A DNA stretch of 64,000 bases, taken from Hyperoodon ampullatus (lineage: Eukaryota > Chordata > Mammalia > Artiodactyla > Ziphiidae). Of the stretch, positions 1 to 11,759 are shown piece by piece. The notes beneath the pieces were generated by a model that was given only the letters and a program-made list of their open reading frames with translations, had not been told where the DNA came from and searched no databases. The translations under genes and the position numbers were made by a program. Within the stretch, counting starts at the first letter, position 1. Each line of letters begins with the position of its first letter. The stretch lies in the NCBI GenBank assembly GCA_949752795.1, contig OX457063.1, forward strand, positions 65,557,783-65,621,782, given 5' to 3'.

Positions 1-189
1 GGCTAAATTTACTTTATTGGAATGATCACTGTGGTGATTGGGGGCTACATAACAGCTTTAATAGGTAATGTGGTACTCTGTCCATATGCTCTTGTAGCCC
101 TTCACTGTTTTGTACACATCAGCCTTCCAAAGGCCAGCACCTGCATCTAAGCCATAGGATTGCCTTTGAGCTGCTGGAAGCTACTGGGG

Positions 190-495
190 GAAGACTTTGA
201 GCAATGAGTTTCATTTGAGCAATGAAGGTTTCAGCTTCCTTGTCCTTGGCTTAGGCAGTTCTGAGACATGTATCTTATACCATTTTCCAGGTTCCCCGAT
301 TAGATTGTTTCTATTGGCTTCTGTGATAGCTAGCTTAATAATGTACCCTGTATTAGCTGCCTGCCCTTCTCTTATCACCTTGCCCCCTCCCCTGCCAGTT
401 TCGCTGAACCTCACAAATAAATTATGTCCACTCAGTCCTAGTCTCAGGGTCTGCTTCCTTGGAAACCCCACTAAGATAACTAATAAACCCAAAGA
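190..495 (+). repeat. Possible LTR 3' portion (ERVL-MaLR-like), degraded
   Basis: The end of this stretch has the layout of an LTR R/U5 end: an AATAAA signal near 414-420, then a GT-rich stretch with CTCAGGGTCTGCTTCC, and an end at about CTAAGATAA. This resembles ancient mammalian solo LTRs, but the family was judged by eye and the 5' boundary is not visible. Open frames on both strands here have no recognisable protein content. The call is tentative. Confidence 0.35.
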
Positions 496-1800
496 TGAGA
501 ATTCTTCCCATTTTGCTGGTATAATTTATTTTATACTGTTACGATAAATTGTTTAGAGTAAATGGGCAGTTGTAAAGGTTATCTATTAATTGTTTGGGAC
601 TGAAAATATTTAGTATGATAGTATTTTGTATGATACAAAACTGTTAAAATTACTAGCTATCAAATACTGGTAAAAATTAGCAAAGTTATGTAAGTAAAAG
701 GATCTTGTATGGTCACCCTTTTATTAAAATTCTAAACATAACTTTAAAATACTAGAATCAATATAAATAGTAAAGTCTGGAAGTAAGAAAAAATGCATTT
801 TAACCAAAAAATTGAATATAGTTCTAACAAAACATTTATTGAAACGTACAGTCTAAATTAAAACAAGCCTTAATACTCTTAAAATGCTCAAATATAAATG
901 TTTAGGGATACCTAAAAATGCTAAGAATTGAAAACAAAATAATAAAGTAATAAGATCCTGAGAGACTAGAAACTAGCATTCAGCGCATTTAATATACCAA
1001 ATAAATGAATAAAATACTTAACGGCCACCTTGATTCTAGAAGTAAAATGTAATTAATTGCTCAGAGGAAAATATTAAGAGCAATCTAAAAATACTAAGAG
1101 TGTTAGAGATAAATCATTTAGCACACCAAGAAGTGAATTTGAAAAGTAACCTTTCAAAGCCAGAAATGGTCACAGAGCATTCAGAGGAGTCTCAAGGGTA
1201 AAAGGAAGGCCTAGGTCTAGTTTGAAGATGGGAGTCAGGCAGTGGTTGAGTTTAACCCCCTTAGATCAAATATGCCCATTCTCTTGATCTGAGGGAAAGG
1301 TGCCAGGCAAGAGCCTGGTCACTGTTGATAATCCAGTTTTGGGAGCCCAGACCAAAGCCAGTTGCAAACTGTTTGCAGACTATCTTTAAAGGACACTTAC
1401 CCTGAAAGAGGAGGGAGAAATCAAGCCCGTTTTAGGGACTATAGATTTCCTGCTGGATTTTCCACCCTTTAAGTGTCATTTTGTAAAACCTATGATAGAT
1501 ATGTAAATAAGAAAAGGAAAGATAACTCAGGAAGTTTAACTGTGATGAAGAACCAATGATAACAGCATTTAAAGCCTTTGACAATAGACAAACTTTATAT
1601 CTCCATAAACCTAATTTGTCTTAGCCTGCTTTTCCTCCAGCCACCAGCATGCAGGATAAATTCAGTGTAGCACTTTTTTCTTCTTTTGCTCAGTTTGACC
1701 TGCTTTGTTTATATCACAAATTGAGAAACTACTGTGTATTTCTTCTCAATGTTTTGATTTTTGTAAGTATTTATAGGTTTTATGATTTATATAACTCCAA
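496..1800. other. AT-rich unassigned DNA
   Basis: I see no gene, RNA or clear repeat here. Long A/T runs and frequent stops in all frames fit intronic or intergenic DNA. The short segment 1250-1450 is somewhat less AT-rich, with no feature I can name. Confidence 0.5.
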
Positions 1801-1806
1801 AGACAA

Positions 1807-2035
1807 TACAGTATAGTGATTAGGAGGAACATAGGCCCTTGGTCAATTCCTGGCTCTGCCACTTAACTAGCTAATGTGACCAAGCACATGTTACTTCACC
1901 TTGCCTTGATTTCCTCATTTGTTAAGTAGGCATGATAAGAACATACTACTCCGTAAGAGTTTTTGAGGATTAAATAACTTAAATGTAAAATTCTTAGAAT
2001 AGTGCTTATCATATATGAATGCCCAATAAATTTTT
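1807..2035 (+). repeat. MIR SINE fossil
   Basis: The order of motifs is that of MIR: ACAGTATAGTGATTAGGAG, TGGCTCTGCCACTTAACTAG, TTTCCTCATTTGTTAAGTAG, GAGGATTAAATAACTTAAA and a final CCCAATAAATTTT. It is near full length (about 230 bp) and diverged, as expected for this ancient mammalian tRNA-derived SINE. Confidence 0.85.
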
Positions 2036-2261
2036 CATGTATGAGAACAGTGCATTATGGATAAAATTGGAATTTATAAAATTGTTGAGATACATAACTA
2101 CTTTTATATAATGATTACTATGGGGAAAATTCATTCTAATTCTACTCATTTCAAAAATGAATATTTAAAACATGACCCATTTGTGATAAAAGACTGCAGT
2201 TTTTGCTTATTTTTCCATGTAATATTTACTATGTCCCTAGTAAGGTGAGGAGAAAGTAAAT

Positions 2262-2455
2262 GGTATGCCTACCGTGTGCTAATAATAAGCCCTTTATGTC
2301 ATTTCACATAATCCACAATCAGCCCTACTAGGTAGCTAGTAATAACTTTATTTCAAAAGAAGTTGAAATTCCAGAAAGATCCAGTGATTTGCTTAAATAG
2401 CAGAGCTGCTGTAATATAGTCTCTCTGACTCCAAGCTTAAAGCTTGTGCCCTGTC
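2262..2455 (-). repeat. MIR SINE fossil, inverted
   Basis: Reading + it shows the reverse complement of MIR: a decayed 'catttcacataatcc' motif, then TAGGTAGCTAGTAATAACT, then the CAGAGCTGCT and CTGACTCCAAGCTT blocks. It lies 230 bp from the sense MIR at 1807-2035, making an old inverted pair. Confidence 0.7.
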
Positions 2456-2734
2456 TTATTAATAGAAGAGAGGTTCGAATTATGTAAGGGCTGGTATGGC
2501 CCAAGCACCAACCATAGTGGATGCCAGGGTCTTGTAGGCCTTATGCTCTGCCAAGTGTTAGCTCCTTAGGGATTAGAACGTGGAGAACTCTTGGTGGGGG
2601 GAGAGGTCCCTCCCCCCACAGGAGAGAGAAGGGGACATATGGAGAGGTTGGAGCAGTGGCTATTTTCCAACAAGTATGGAAGTCTTTTACTAATTAGTAT
2701 TTAACAACTGGTACAGCCACACTGTTCATTCTGA

Positions 2735-2785
2735 CCAAACATTAGATATATCAAAATACATAATTTTGATACATCTAATATTTGG
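2735..2785. repeat. Short inverted repeat (hairpin), 23-bp arms
   Basis: The left arm at 2735-2757 and the right arm at 2763-2785 are reverse complements with about two mismatches, around a 5-bp loop (ACATA). Arms contain TTAGATATATC and GATACATCTAA. No known MITE terminal motif is recognised. Confidence 0.75.
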
Positions 2786-5400
2786 ATAGATATGAAAAGA
2801 TTTGAATACTGTATTAATTTTTAATGTTTTTTAAGACACATTTATAGAATCAGGCATAACTCAGAATTCCTTCCTTGAGATTTCTGCTAAACTTTTATTG
2901 TATGGTCCTTTTCAGTTATATTGATTGATGATTGATCGATCTCCAGTTAACATACATTGCCTTTATTTACAGTCAACAATTCTTTTAAATTATGAACTTG
3001 CAATAGTTTGGAAGAAACTTGCAATTTATGGTTCTTTGACCAAAAACTGTATTAAGTTACTGTAAAGACTTTGTCGGTTTGCTTTTCCAAATGTGAATTT
3101 GCTCTCTTCTTGTTACATCTTCTTTATCCACATCCAAGAAGAATAAAACAATGATGATTTTTACCTAATAATCTATATAGTGTATGTTCAAATTTGCTAA
3201 AAACCTAATCTCTTAATTTCATAATCTGGGAGCAACAGAAAAAGACTGAGAGTATTTATTCTTTCACCTTTTTGTGTGATAGAAAAATTATTTGAAATGC
3301 AGATTTCAGTGAATGAATACATTGTTTCTTGGTTTGTATCACAATATTTCATATTTTTTAACTGCTTTGAGATCATTTCTTTCTATTATTTTTACATGAA
3401 AGAACTGAATATTTCATTTTATTTTTTGCTTCATTTGCTCTCTGTTGCAACCAGCCAATCAGCAAATATTTTAAATGTTTTATATTTAATTTTTACTGAA
3501 CATGAACCCACCATATTAAATTTTCCTTCCACATATTAATTTGCAGTTTACTGTACCTAGTTAAAGATCTACTTACTATATATTTATATAGGGTGCATTT
3601 TATTATTTCTGTATCTACCGTGGTACCTACAGTTGTATTCTCAGTGCTAAGGAATCATCAGAAGATCACAGCATTATAAATGCTGGCAATGTTGGGAACA
3701 TTTAATATTCGACTAATTTTAAATAGCATTTAAAGCTATGTGTGAGAGGTGGTATTAAGACAAATCACTCCGAAAAAAATGGCCTATAATGTTGCAGTTT
3801 AAACATTCAAGTATTTTTCTGCATAGTCATTCAGCTCATTATAAACACAGAGAAGATGGAACAAATTTCTGGAAAGACTTCACATTTTATATGTATAGCG
3901 TTTGACTTGTCACCTTTGAAAGATCTAGAATGATATTCCATTAATTTTTCGTACATCCCACAAAATCTTGACAGGACAACCCTCTAAACCTGAAAAATCT
4001 GTAATAAACAGGAGTGACTCAGAAGCTCTTTTTGGTTGCATTTGTGCTCATATTTGGATTTCATTTTTTGATTTCTCAATTATCTTTCACCGAGTCAATA
4101 ATGACCCCATCTTTGTTTAATCCTAGAGGTAATTTGTGTAATCCAGACATCTTTTTCTGTTTATAAGGAATTTATTCCTTTAGCAGTGTGTTATTTTCTC
4201 TAACAAAACTCTTCATTATTTGACAAGTTGGCATAATATTGAGCTGTTCTTGGTAGGATTTGAAATATTGTTTTTGAAATATTGTTCTTTTGGTAAAAGA
4301 TAGCTGTTTCCAGATGTCATAAAATCAGTCATTACTGCAGCTCACAGAATTTCTTACATAATATGGCTTCTTTTGCTGTTATGAGTGCCAGCACCAAAAA
4401 TCTGCAGAAGGTCAGAGCCTAGTGGTTCCTCCAAGCACTGGTGGCTTTGATACTTCAGTCACATTAATGTGTTTTTCAGACATCACTAAGGACGATATTC
4501 CTGTTCTTCTGTTCATTTATTTGCATTTTCTCTGCTTGTCATTTTATTGTTTCAATGGGTTGACATATGGGGACTTCACCTCCTTGCACAGAGCTCTATC
4601 ACCTCTCCCTGCTATCTTTTTGTTTCTATTGGAAATTGTGGTAGAATTTGACTTGGTTATGTAGGTAATTTTCATTTTGGTTTTTTTCCCTCCATTTCTT
4701 TCTTTTATAACTTTTTAATATTCTCCCAAGATACAACCACTTGTTGCTTTTTTCAGTTATATTGGCTAAAGTCTCTTTTATTAGGATATTACCTTGAGTA
4801 TTTATTTCCATTAATGAGGAGTGATGATTCATCATTTTGGAGGGCTGTTTTGTTTATAATTTGAAAAGTCACTTTGGCTTTACATGTGTTATATAAACTA
4901 TGTGTTATATATAAAGTATATGTTATATAAAAAGATTATGCTTTCTTTACATTATCAATGGTATAAATATTGGAAGGAGGGTATTTACATATTAAAGGAC
5001 GTTTAAAAAGTCTTATAGCATAAATTTGCTGTTTGCCTAGGAGCACTTTTTATGCCAGTTTTAATAATCTATAGCTGTATTGTGAAGCTGCTTATTTAAA
5101 AAATATCTACAAGAGAGCAATTTTTAGTCTGCATGCACATACTTTAAATTGTATTTATTTAAAATTTTTCTATAAGTTAATGTAAATATATCTTCCCTCT
5201 AATTAGTTTTCTCTCAAATTAGTCTTAATTAACAAGTACTAATTAATGAGTCTAGCATATCTTATTAATTTTTTAACTTACATGATTTTGTCTTTATATA
5301 GAGAACATCTTCCAAAAAGACGTTTTCTGAGTTTTGATTCAATATTTTCTGCTAAAGCTCCTATAACACTGTAGTAATTTGTTCAGTTAAATACAGTGGA
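2786..5400. other. AT-rich unassigned DNA
   Basis: No gene or named repeat is recognised. The open frames at 3276-3539 and 4422-4664 (+) are composed of low-complexity hydrophobic residues and have no splice context that I can support. The DNA looks intronic or intergenic. Confidence 0.5.
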
Positions 5401-5439
5401 CCTATTATTTTAGACCTGTTTTCTTTGTTACCACCATGT

Positions 5440-5826
5440 AAATAAAACATTATGGTTCATATTCTGGATCTGGATCTGGATTTCTTTTTAGGCAGTGGAC
5501 TGGATTTATGATAACTTCATGAAATCTTTCTTCGTAATAGTGTTCTTTGAGATGTCAGTGTCTTTTACGTCAAATGCCCCAAAATGTTGTTGTAGCACCA
5601 TTAATATACTCGAAAATATGTGAAACTTCTTTAAGGCCTCCTAATTTTTGTGCTCAAAAACAATGGTCTCTCTCTCTCGTGCATGTGCACACGCACACGA
5701 GGTCATGGACCTCATCTGTTTCAGCAGCAGCAGAACATCTTTTTTGTTAGGCGAAATTCCAGTTCTTTCATTTGGTGGCATGAAGTTCAGCATCATTCCC
5801 CAGGTTTTGGCTTTATTCTTCATGTT
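5440..5826 (-). pseudogene. Possible degraded coding remnant (unidentified)
   Basis: On the - strand an ATG at 5823-5821 opens a 60-codon frame whose first 40 residues look protein-like (for example KTWGMMLNFMPPNERTG followed by PNKKDVLLLLKQM). The frame then runs into a CA/GA-rich microsatellite (about 5667-5699) and stops. Beyond it, coding-like stretches continue in shifted frames, ending near 5470 with a peptide rich in NPDPDPEYEP. This mixture of coding-like content, frameshifts and stops fits a decayed gene copy. No poly-A tail or target-site duplication was seen, so processed origin is unproven, and I cannot name a parent gene. It could also be chance. Confidence 0.3.
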
Positions 5827-7530
5827 GGCTCATGATCAATTTATAATATTTTGTTTGTTTTAACCTTGGGGTTAGTTAAATATGTTAGGTAGTAAATTGC
5901 TGACTGGTACAACTAATGCCTGTATTTTGCCATATTGCTTTAGAATTTAAAAAATTAGCGATACTCTGTTAAATGTTCATGAATTTCTGTTGTCTTCCTC
6001 CAAAAGGAGGCAGTACAACTTTGACTTGTGAATGCTTTTTTCAAAACATTCTTCTCTTGTTTGCTCATAAAATTTGTTGTGATTCCTAATCATAAATTCA
6101 AAGAATCCTGGGGTTGGAAGGGGCCTTCAAGATTACCATGTTTCAGAAGGAATTTAAGCATACCCTCTGATGTTGAAATTCCTTCTTTGATATCCCTGTC
6201 TCTTGTCCAGTAATCTCATCTACCCTTTTAGCATAATCCTGAACAGTGAAATCAGTAGTTGTTGTCACTCTTACTTTTCTTCCCTTCTTTTTCCTCTCTA
6301 TAGAATTTTCCAGCATTGAAAAATACTTCATTTCTGGTGTTCTGGAAATGTAGGCAACTCCTGCTGGTGATGATAATCAGAGAAAGAGGAATATGATGTT
6401 TTAGAAAAGAAAACTGAGGCGATGTCAGTGGTAGTGACTTTTTAAGGAAGCCACACACACACACACAAAAAAAGCTAAAGGGGGGATAAACTGCTAGAAA
6501 TGTGTTGAGAGACTACTGGGACAGGACTCAGGAGGCAAGAGGCAGAACCTGAGAAGATAAGAAGATAGCATCAACATCATCCTAGCTATTTATCCTATAA
6601 ATAGCTTTATACTGTGTTTCTATAGCACTGCCTCTGAGGAAGTCCTTGAAAATTTCTAACACATGGAAGGATAAACGAAATTATTCCTTTAAAAATTTTT
6701 TGTTTTATTGAATGTAAACCTATTAACACAGACCTTCATATTCACTTGATTTCGTTCTCCCAATCCATTTTTGTCAACCTTGAGTTCTCATTCCATAGTA
6801 GTTGAGGAATGAGAACCTTATTTTTGAGGTTGAGAGAGACTATATAGAATTATAGTAATAAATGAGCTGCCAACCCATTTACTGGGTCCAACTCTATTAG
6901 CTCATTATTTGTCTATCAACAAGCCCAATAGGATAATAAGATTAAAGTTGAATTTAGTATTGCCAGAATATTAATATGTATGTTCTTGGTACTGTATTTG
7001 GAAAAATGTTGTACTTAGTTCTTTCTCTCCAGAAAGGTCAGTTCTCAAGGTGTTTGCATATTAGTGTAGCCAAAAAATCACTCACTAGTATTCTCCAAAT
7101 AACAGATGTAATTAAGGAGGTCTGTCACAACCAAATTGATTATTTATTTTAGCTGAAGAGATACCCTGCCTAGACCAGATGGATGTTTTTAGAGAATGCT
7201 AGTAGGGGGAAAAAAAAAAAAAGGCATGGCCATTTTTTCTTTATTTAATGAAAATATATCATTTACTGTGAATACCTTGAATACCCTGGTTATTATCAAC
7301 TTTCATAGAGAGAACTTCAGTTGCTTTGGACCTTACAGTTTCCTACTGAAGCCAGATCATATGGACAAGTTGCAAGAGGGCTAAAGACAAGGCTTAATTT
7401 GGTGGACAGGATTTAGAATAACCTATGGTTGTTTGTTTTTGAAAGTGACTTGGGCATACTCAATAAGGGCCTCTTAGGCTGTTTACCACAAAAAAATAGA
7501 ATAGCTACAAAAAAAGTATATAAAAGTTAT
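5827..7530. other. Unassigned AT-rich DNA
   Basis: No gene is supported. A block at 6105-6180 (TTGGAAGGGGCCTTCAAGA) resembles a widespread ancient mammalian repeat that I cannot name. A short (CA)n run ending in A's is at 6451-6470. Confidence 0.4.
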
Positions 7531-7534
7531 TCCA

Positions 7535-7744
7535 GGGCTTCCCTGGTGGCGCATTGGTTGAGAGTCCGCCTGCCGATGCAGGGGACACGGGTTCGTGCCC
7601 CGGTCCGGGAAGATCCCACATGCCGTGAGTGGCTGGGCCCGTGAGCCATGGCCGCAGAGCCTGCGCGTCCGGAGCCTGTGCTCCACAACGGGAGAGGCCA
7701 CAGCAGTGAGAGGCCCGCGTACCGCAAAAAAAAAAAAAAAAAAA
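7535..7744 (+). repeat. CHR/CHRS-type cetacean tRNA SINE
   Basis: A full-length, CpG-rich tRNA-derived SINE starts with GGGCTTCCCTGGTGGCGCA. A pol III box A-like motif (TGGCGCATTGG, 7547-7557) and box B-like motif (GGTTCGTGCC, 7590-7599) are intact. It ends in GCGTACCGC followed by a pure A tail of about 19 bases. No clear target-site duplication is seen. Open frames over it on both strands are SINE shadow. Confidence 0.93.
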
Positions 7745-8171
7745 CTGCCATGTTTTAAACTTGGGAGTGCAGTGATATTTTAAGAAGGTAAATTTTGTTG
7801 TAGAAAAAATTGAGTTAAAACCGTAAGTTTTATATCCCAGTATTGAACCGTACTTCATGGATTTTAATGTGATTAGGCTTATAGTACATTACATTCAGAA
7901 GCAAGACTGAGGTTTTTAGGATACACCCTTTATATCACAGAGGCTTTATTATGTAAATGGTACAGAAATAATAGGAAGCATGTAGCGCTAAATGAGAACT
8001 TAGAAATCATCTTATTGTGAGGAAGAAGTGTTGGAAGTAGACCACCATGACATTTTCCTTTCTGTGGGAAACCTGATAAACTGCAAAAGGGTGGAAGGCG
8101 TAAGGCAGAAATGATATGAGGATGTATTAGATAAGGCTACCAGAGCTAATGGATGAGGACTTCATGAAATG

Positions 8172-8375
8172 CTATAGTTAATTGTAGACTGCGTGAGTTG
8201 AAAACCCAGCTCTGCCAGTTATTATCTGTGAAACACTGGGCAAGTTACTCTCTCTCTTCCTCAACTTACTTATCTGTAAAATGTAGATGATAAAAGCATT
8301 TCTTAGTATTGTTGTGAGGATTAAATTAATTAATGCTACTTAGAATTTAGAAATCAATAAATGTTAGTTCTTACT
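8172..8375 (+). repeat. MIR SINE fossil
   Basis: MIR blocks appear in order: CCAGCTCTGCCAGTTATTA, GGGCAAGTTACTCTCTCTC, TTATCTGTAAAATGTAGATG, TTGTTGTGAGGATTAAATTA and ATCAATAAATGTTAGT. Confidence 0.88.
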
Positions 8376-10140
8376 ACTGTATTTAAAAGCAAGGAGGAAG
8401 TTTTAGCAACTTATATGACAAATGTTGGAGATACCTAATGTCCATTATCTAGAAGTCTGTATTTTTAATCATTGAAGAGTAATATATATAGGTTGTGAAT
8501 TCTTTGGTGATGTAGAGTATTGTGTGATTTAGAGTTATTGGTTCTTCTTAAAACAGGTGGTTTTCCTAAGGAAACACTGAACCATGTTTCCTATGACTTC
8601 TGTGTTAAGTATATTTAAATAGATTCTAATTTACTGAAAATTGTTCATTCTTGTTAATTTAGTTGCTATTAATACCAGTAATTATTATGCTATTACTCTC
8701 ATCCAAAATTACCTGGCTTATTAGACATTAAGAGAGTTAGGTGCCATAGTCTTCAGAACAGATGGGAAAGTTCATGCAGCATAGGGAGATTACAATTTTT
8801 AAAGCATTCATAGTCATAAAATATACTAAAGAGAAAAGCTGGGTGCCTCACTTAATCACTGTAAAACACTGTACTTAATGACTAGAAAAACATGCTAAAT
8901 CTTAAATAATAACAAAAGGTAGAAATAAGGGACCACAAGTGAGTACCTGATTAATTAGCTAAGTAATTTGCAATAATGAGTGAAGGAAGTCAGAAGAGAA
9001 AGATAGCTTTAGTGTCAGGTTGATGGAAATTTCTGTTAAGGAGCAAGCCGTATCTGAGCTAATTTTTGGTTGACCAAGAGATGAGAGATAAACAGCAAAA
9101 GGCAGCTGGGGTCAGATAATAGAAGGTCAAGAGTCTTCTATTAAAAGACACTGGGACTTCATTTCATAGCTGTGAATCACAGAGGCAGACATACAGCCTC
9201 TGCTACTGGTTTGAGAGGTGGAATTCCTCCCTTTTTGTGAAGACATTTGGGAATCCATGACTGTTGCCCAGCTGTTAAGCAGCACTAAGCCTGGGAGAAA
9301 AAATCGACTTTGGTCACGAACTTAAGATTGATGTTAAGTTAGTAGAAAAACCTAAAGTCTTTAGCGGCACATGCATGTAGGAAGAATACTTTATTAGGAG
9401 CTCTTCCATCTTAGGCAGAGAAGAGAAAATATGTATAGTTTTCTTTCAGTGTTTAGTACTTGTTGATTACCATCTTTATCGTGTATAACAGAGACTCCGG
9501 TACTTACCTCTGTTTATTAGACTTTTCTTTTTCAGAAAAAATCTAAAGAGTAAGTGATGTTGAATATATTATTTTATTGTGAAGTACTTCTGGACCTGTT
9601 TATAAGAATTTTCAAAATTGAAATGTTAACAGCCTATTTCATGTTATTTTTAGTAAGTTATGTTTGTGTGTGTGTTTATGTTTTTGAGGAAAATGAATCA
9701 AGATGTTTTCTTGGCTTTGTATTTAAACAGAGCAAATGATATTAGAGTAGCTTTTTCCCCCCACTAAGTTAAGGACAAAAAATTTTAATTTTGAGACATT
9801 GAGGACATGTTTCTAGTTATATATGAGGTTTTAGATTAAATTTTCATTATAGAATAAAACCTGATTTTCTCTTTTTTGGGCCACAAGTATTTTACCAATT
9901 ACCTACACAGTTTATTTAGGAGGATAGCAAAGCTTACAAAATTTATGATCCATAAACATTATTTTAGCTTAACTACATTGATTTATTGCTGAAATCCTAT
10001 TTACTCTTGTTTAAAGTTACTCTTTACCAGTGGGTTTTAGGATTATCTTTAAAGATTAGAAACGTAACCACAGAATAAACTCAATAAGTTTTTTTATAAA
10101 TGCTTATAATGAAGTTCTAGTAATAGTCACTATTTATAAC
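8376..10140. other. Unassigned AT-rich DNA
   Basis: No gene or clear repeat was recognised. At 9515-9552 a strong pyrimidine tract and AG are followed 14 bases later by GTAAGT. An exon this short is not credible on its own. Confidence 0.45.
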
Positions 10141-10158
10141 TACTTGGAGCACTGTTTT

Positions 10159-10285
10159 TTTTTGTTTTGTTTTTGGGCGCGCTACACAGCTTGCGGGATC
10201 TTAGTTCCCCAACCAGGGATCAAATCTGTGCCCTCGGCAGTGAGAGCACAGAGTCCTACCACTGGACTGTCAGGGAACTCCCTTA
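10159..10285 (-). repeat. Cetartiodactyl tRNA-derived SINE (older type), inverted
   Basis: On + it reads as T-rich tail, then GCGGGATCTTAGTTCCCCAA, CCAGGGATCAAATCTGTGCC and CAGGGAACTCCC, the reverse of the GGGAGTTCCCTGG... tRNA SINE. A 12-bp direct repeat GAGCACTGTTTT flanks it at 10147-10158 and 10286-10297, a clear target-site duplication. Confidence 0.88.
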
Positions 10286-10384
10286 GAGCACTGTTTTACA
10301 GGAACTGTAGACCTTTTGTATTATGATCACCGGAGATATCTCTAAAAATAGAGACTCCTATTAGCCTAGTTCTTCTGAATCAGA

Positions 10385-10475
10385 ATCTCTGGGCATGGCA
10401 CCTGGGAATCTACATTTTATTTTAAAGTAGTACCTTTGGTCCTTAAGTGCATTATAGTTTGGGATTCACTACAAC
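10385..10475. repeat. hAT-like (MER20-type) DNA transposon fossil, partial
   Basis: The series CTGAATCAGAATCTCTGGG, CCTGGGAATCTACATTT and a right end resembling 'agtttgggattcact' matches one half of a MER20-type nonautonomous hAT element. Family assignment is by eye. Confidence 0.5.
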
Positions 10476-10989
10476 CACCATTTATGCCATGCTTGGATCC
10501 ATGTAATCTAACATATACATTGTTGAGGTAGGTTTATGTGTGTCATGGAAGCTTTGAAGTCATTTTAAATATTGAGTAGTGAGATTAACAAGTATCTTAC
10601 TATTTTTCATAGACATCTGTAGTAAGTATTTTTTTAAGTTAATGTCTTATAGTTATCTGTAGAAACTAAGTCAAATAGTTGCAGTGAGATTGTTTCTTAA
10701 CCTGCAGAACAGATATCCTTCCTTAATGCTTTTGAAAAATAGCTAGTTTCTGCCCCCATGTGATACCAATTAAATCAGAATATTTAGGGAAGAGACTGAG
10801 TCTCCATACATTTAGAAGTGCCCCAGGTGTTTTTAATGTGTAGCTGCAACTGAAACAGGGATCTGCACTAATGACCGAAAGGAACAATGATGTTCCTAAT
10901 CAAAAAATTATTGATTGGTTTTGGAATCCATAGTACTGAAAACCACATGCTAAAGGTATGGCACTGTAGCATCCAAATCCTGTTTCCCT

Positions 10990-11640
10990 AACTGCTTGTC
11001 TCAGGCTTATTTTTAAAATCAAAGGAAATCAGAATCAAATTATTTCAACAAAGAGCATTTTCTCTGAATAATCCCAGTTCTCTGTTAGAGGCAATTTCTT
11101 TTAAATGACCCCTGCTAAGCTTTACTAGGTTGATGTAAAGCGCTGATTGGGCAGTTGAAGTGATAAGGGGTAAATAATACCTTTTTATGAGGACAGAATA
11201 TTTAACTAATTGATTTCTATGATTTTGACTTTTATAGGCAACTCAAATGTAATTGAGAATATATTTTTGGTAATTATTCATTCTGAACAAGGAAAGTATT
11301 TTCTAAGGTAGGGCTACATTCATGTAGGACATCAGAATCAATGTGTTTAAAATTATATTTCTTTAAAATGTTGATAGAAACTAGGTTAGCAAGATAAAAT
11401 TAGTACTTATAAAAACTATTAAACTCTATGCCAGGGATCAAAATATATGTTTCACAAAACTTTCTGATCTTCTAAAGGGAAGAATTATTATTACTGTTTA
11501 ATTACATAAAATATGTCCTATGATACATACCTCCCTTTGCCCACAATTATTAAAGAAATCATAAAGAATAATTTCAAGATCTCCTTTAATATTTAAAATA
11601 AGTGGAAAAATATTTATAACCTCAAAGTCATGATATTTTC
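10990..11640. other. Unassigned AT-rich DNA
   Basis: I recognise nothing here beyond the upstream flank of the candidate exon at 11658. It is AT-rich and intron-like. Confidence 0.4.
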
Positions 11641-11657
11641 TTATGTTTCTCTTTTAG

Positions 11658-11751
11658 ATGCTTATTGAAGATAACAGTTTCTGCATATGGGAAGTAGATA
11701 TTGAAGGGTATATGGTTTACAGACAAGATCTTTAAAAGATAGACACTCAAG
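11658..11751 (+). other. Candidate non-coding or 5' UTR exon
   Basis: A long pyrimidine tract ending TTTCTCTTTTAG (11646-11657) gives a strong 3' splice site. 94 bases later CAAG|GTAAGTAAT (donor starting 11752) gives a near-consensus 5' splice site. The exon body is not part of a repeat I recognise. It starts with an ATG opening a 25-codon frame that ends in TAA at 11733-11735, and the other two frames also contain stops. It is therefore unlikely to be internal coding sequence, and it fits a 5' UTR exon with a short upstream ORF, or a long non-coding RNA exon. The strength of both sites on the same strand at exon spacing is the only evidence. A chance pair (pseudo-exon) is possible. Confidence 0.4.
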
Positions 11752-11759
11752 GTAAGTAA

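Noticed and set aside
197..547. 116-codon + frame and 93-codon - frame at the window start
   Set aside because: No recognisable domain. Composition and the AATAAA-containing end fit a degraded LTR rather than a gene.
7547..7600. tRNA-like box A and box B in SINE copies, suggesting a tRNA gene
   Set aside because: They belong to SINE pol III promoters and lack a cloverleaf tRNA body. All ten tRNA-derived SINEs show similar segments.
7429..7858. Several overlapping open frames on both strands with Arg/Gly/Pro-rich peptides
   Set aside because: They lie in the tRNA-derived SINE, and the same peptide series recurs at every other SINE copy.
9515..9552. Pyrimidine tract plus AG then GTAAGT after 14 bp
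   Set aside because: A 14-bp micro-exon without any other support is far likelier to be chance.
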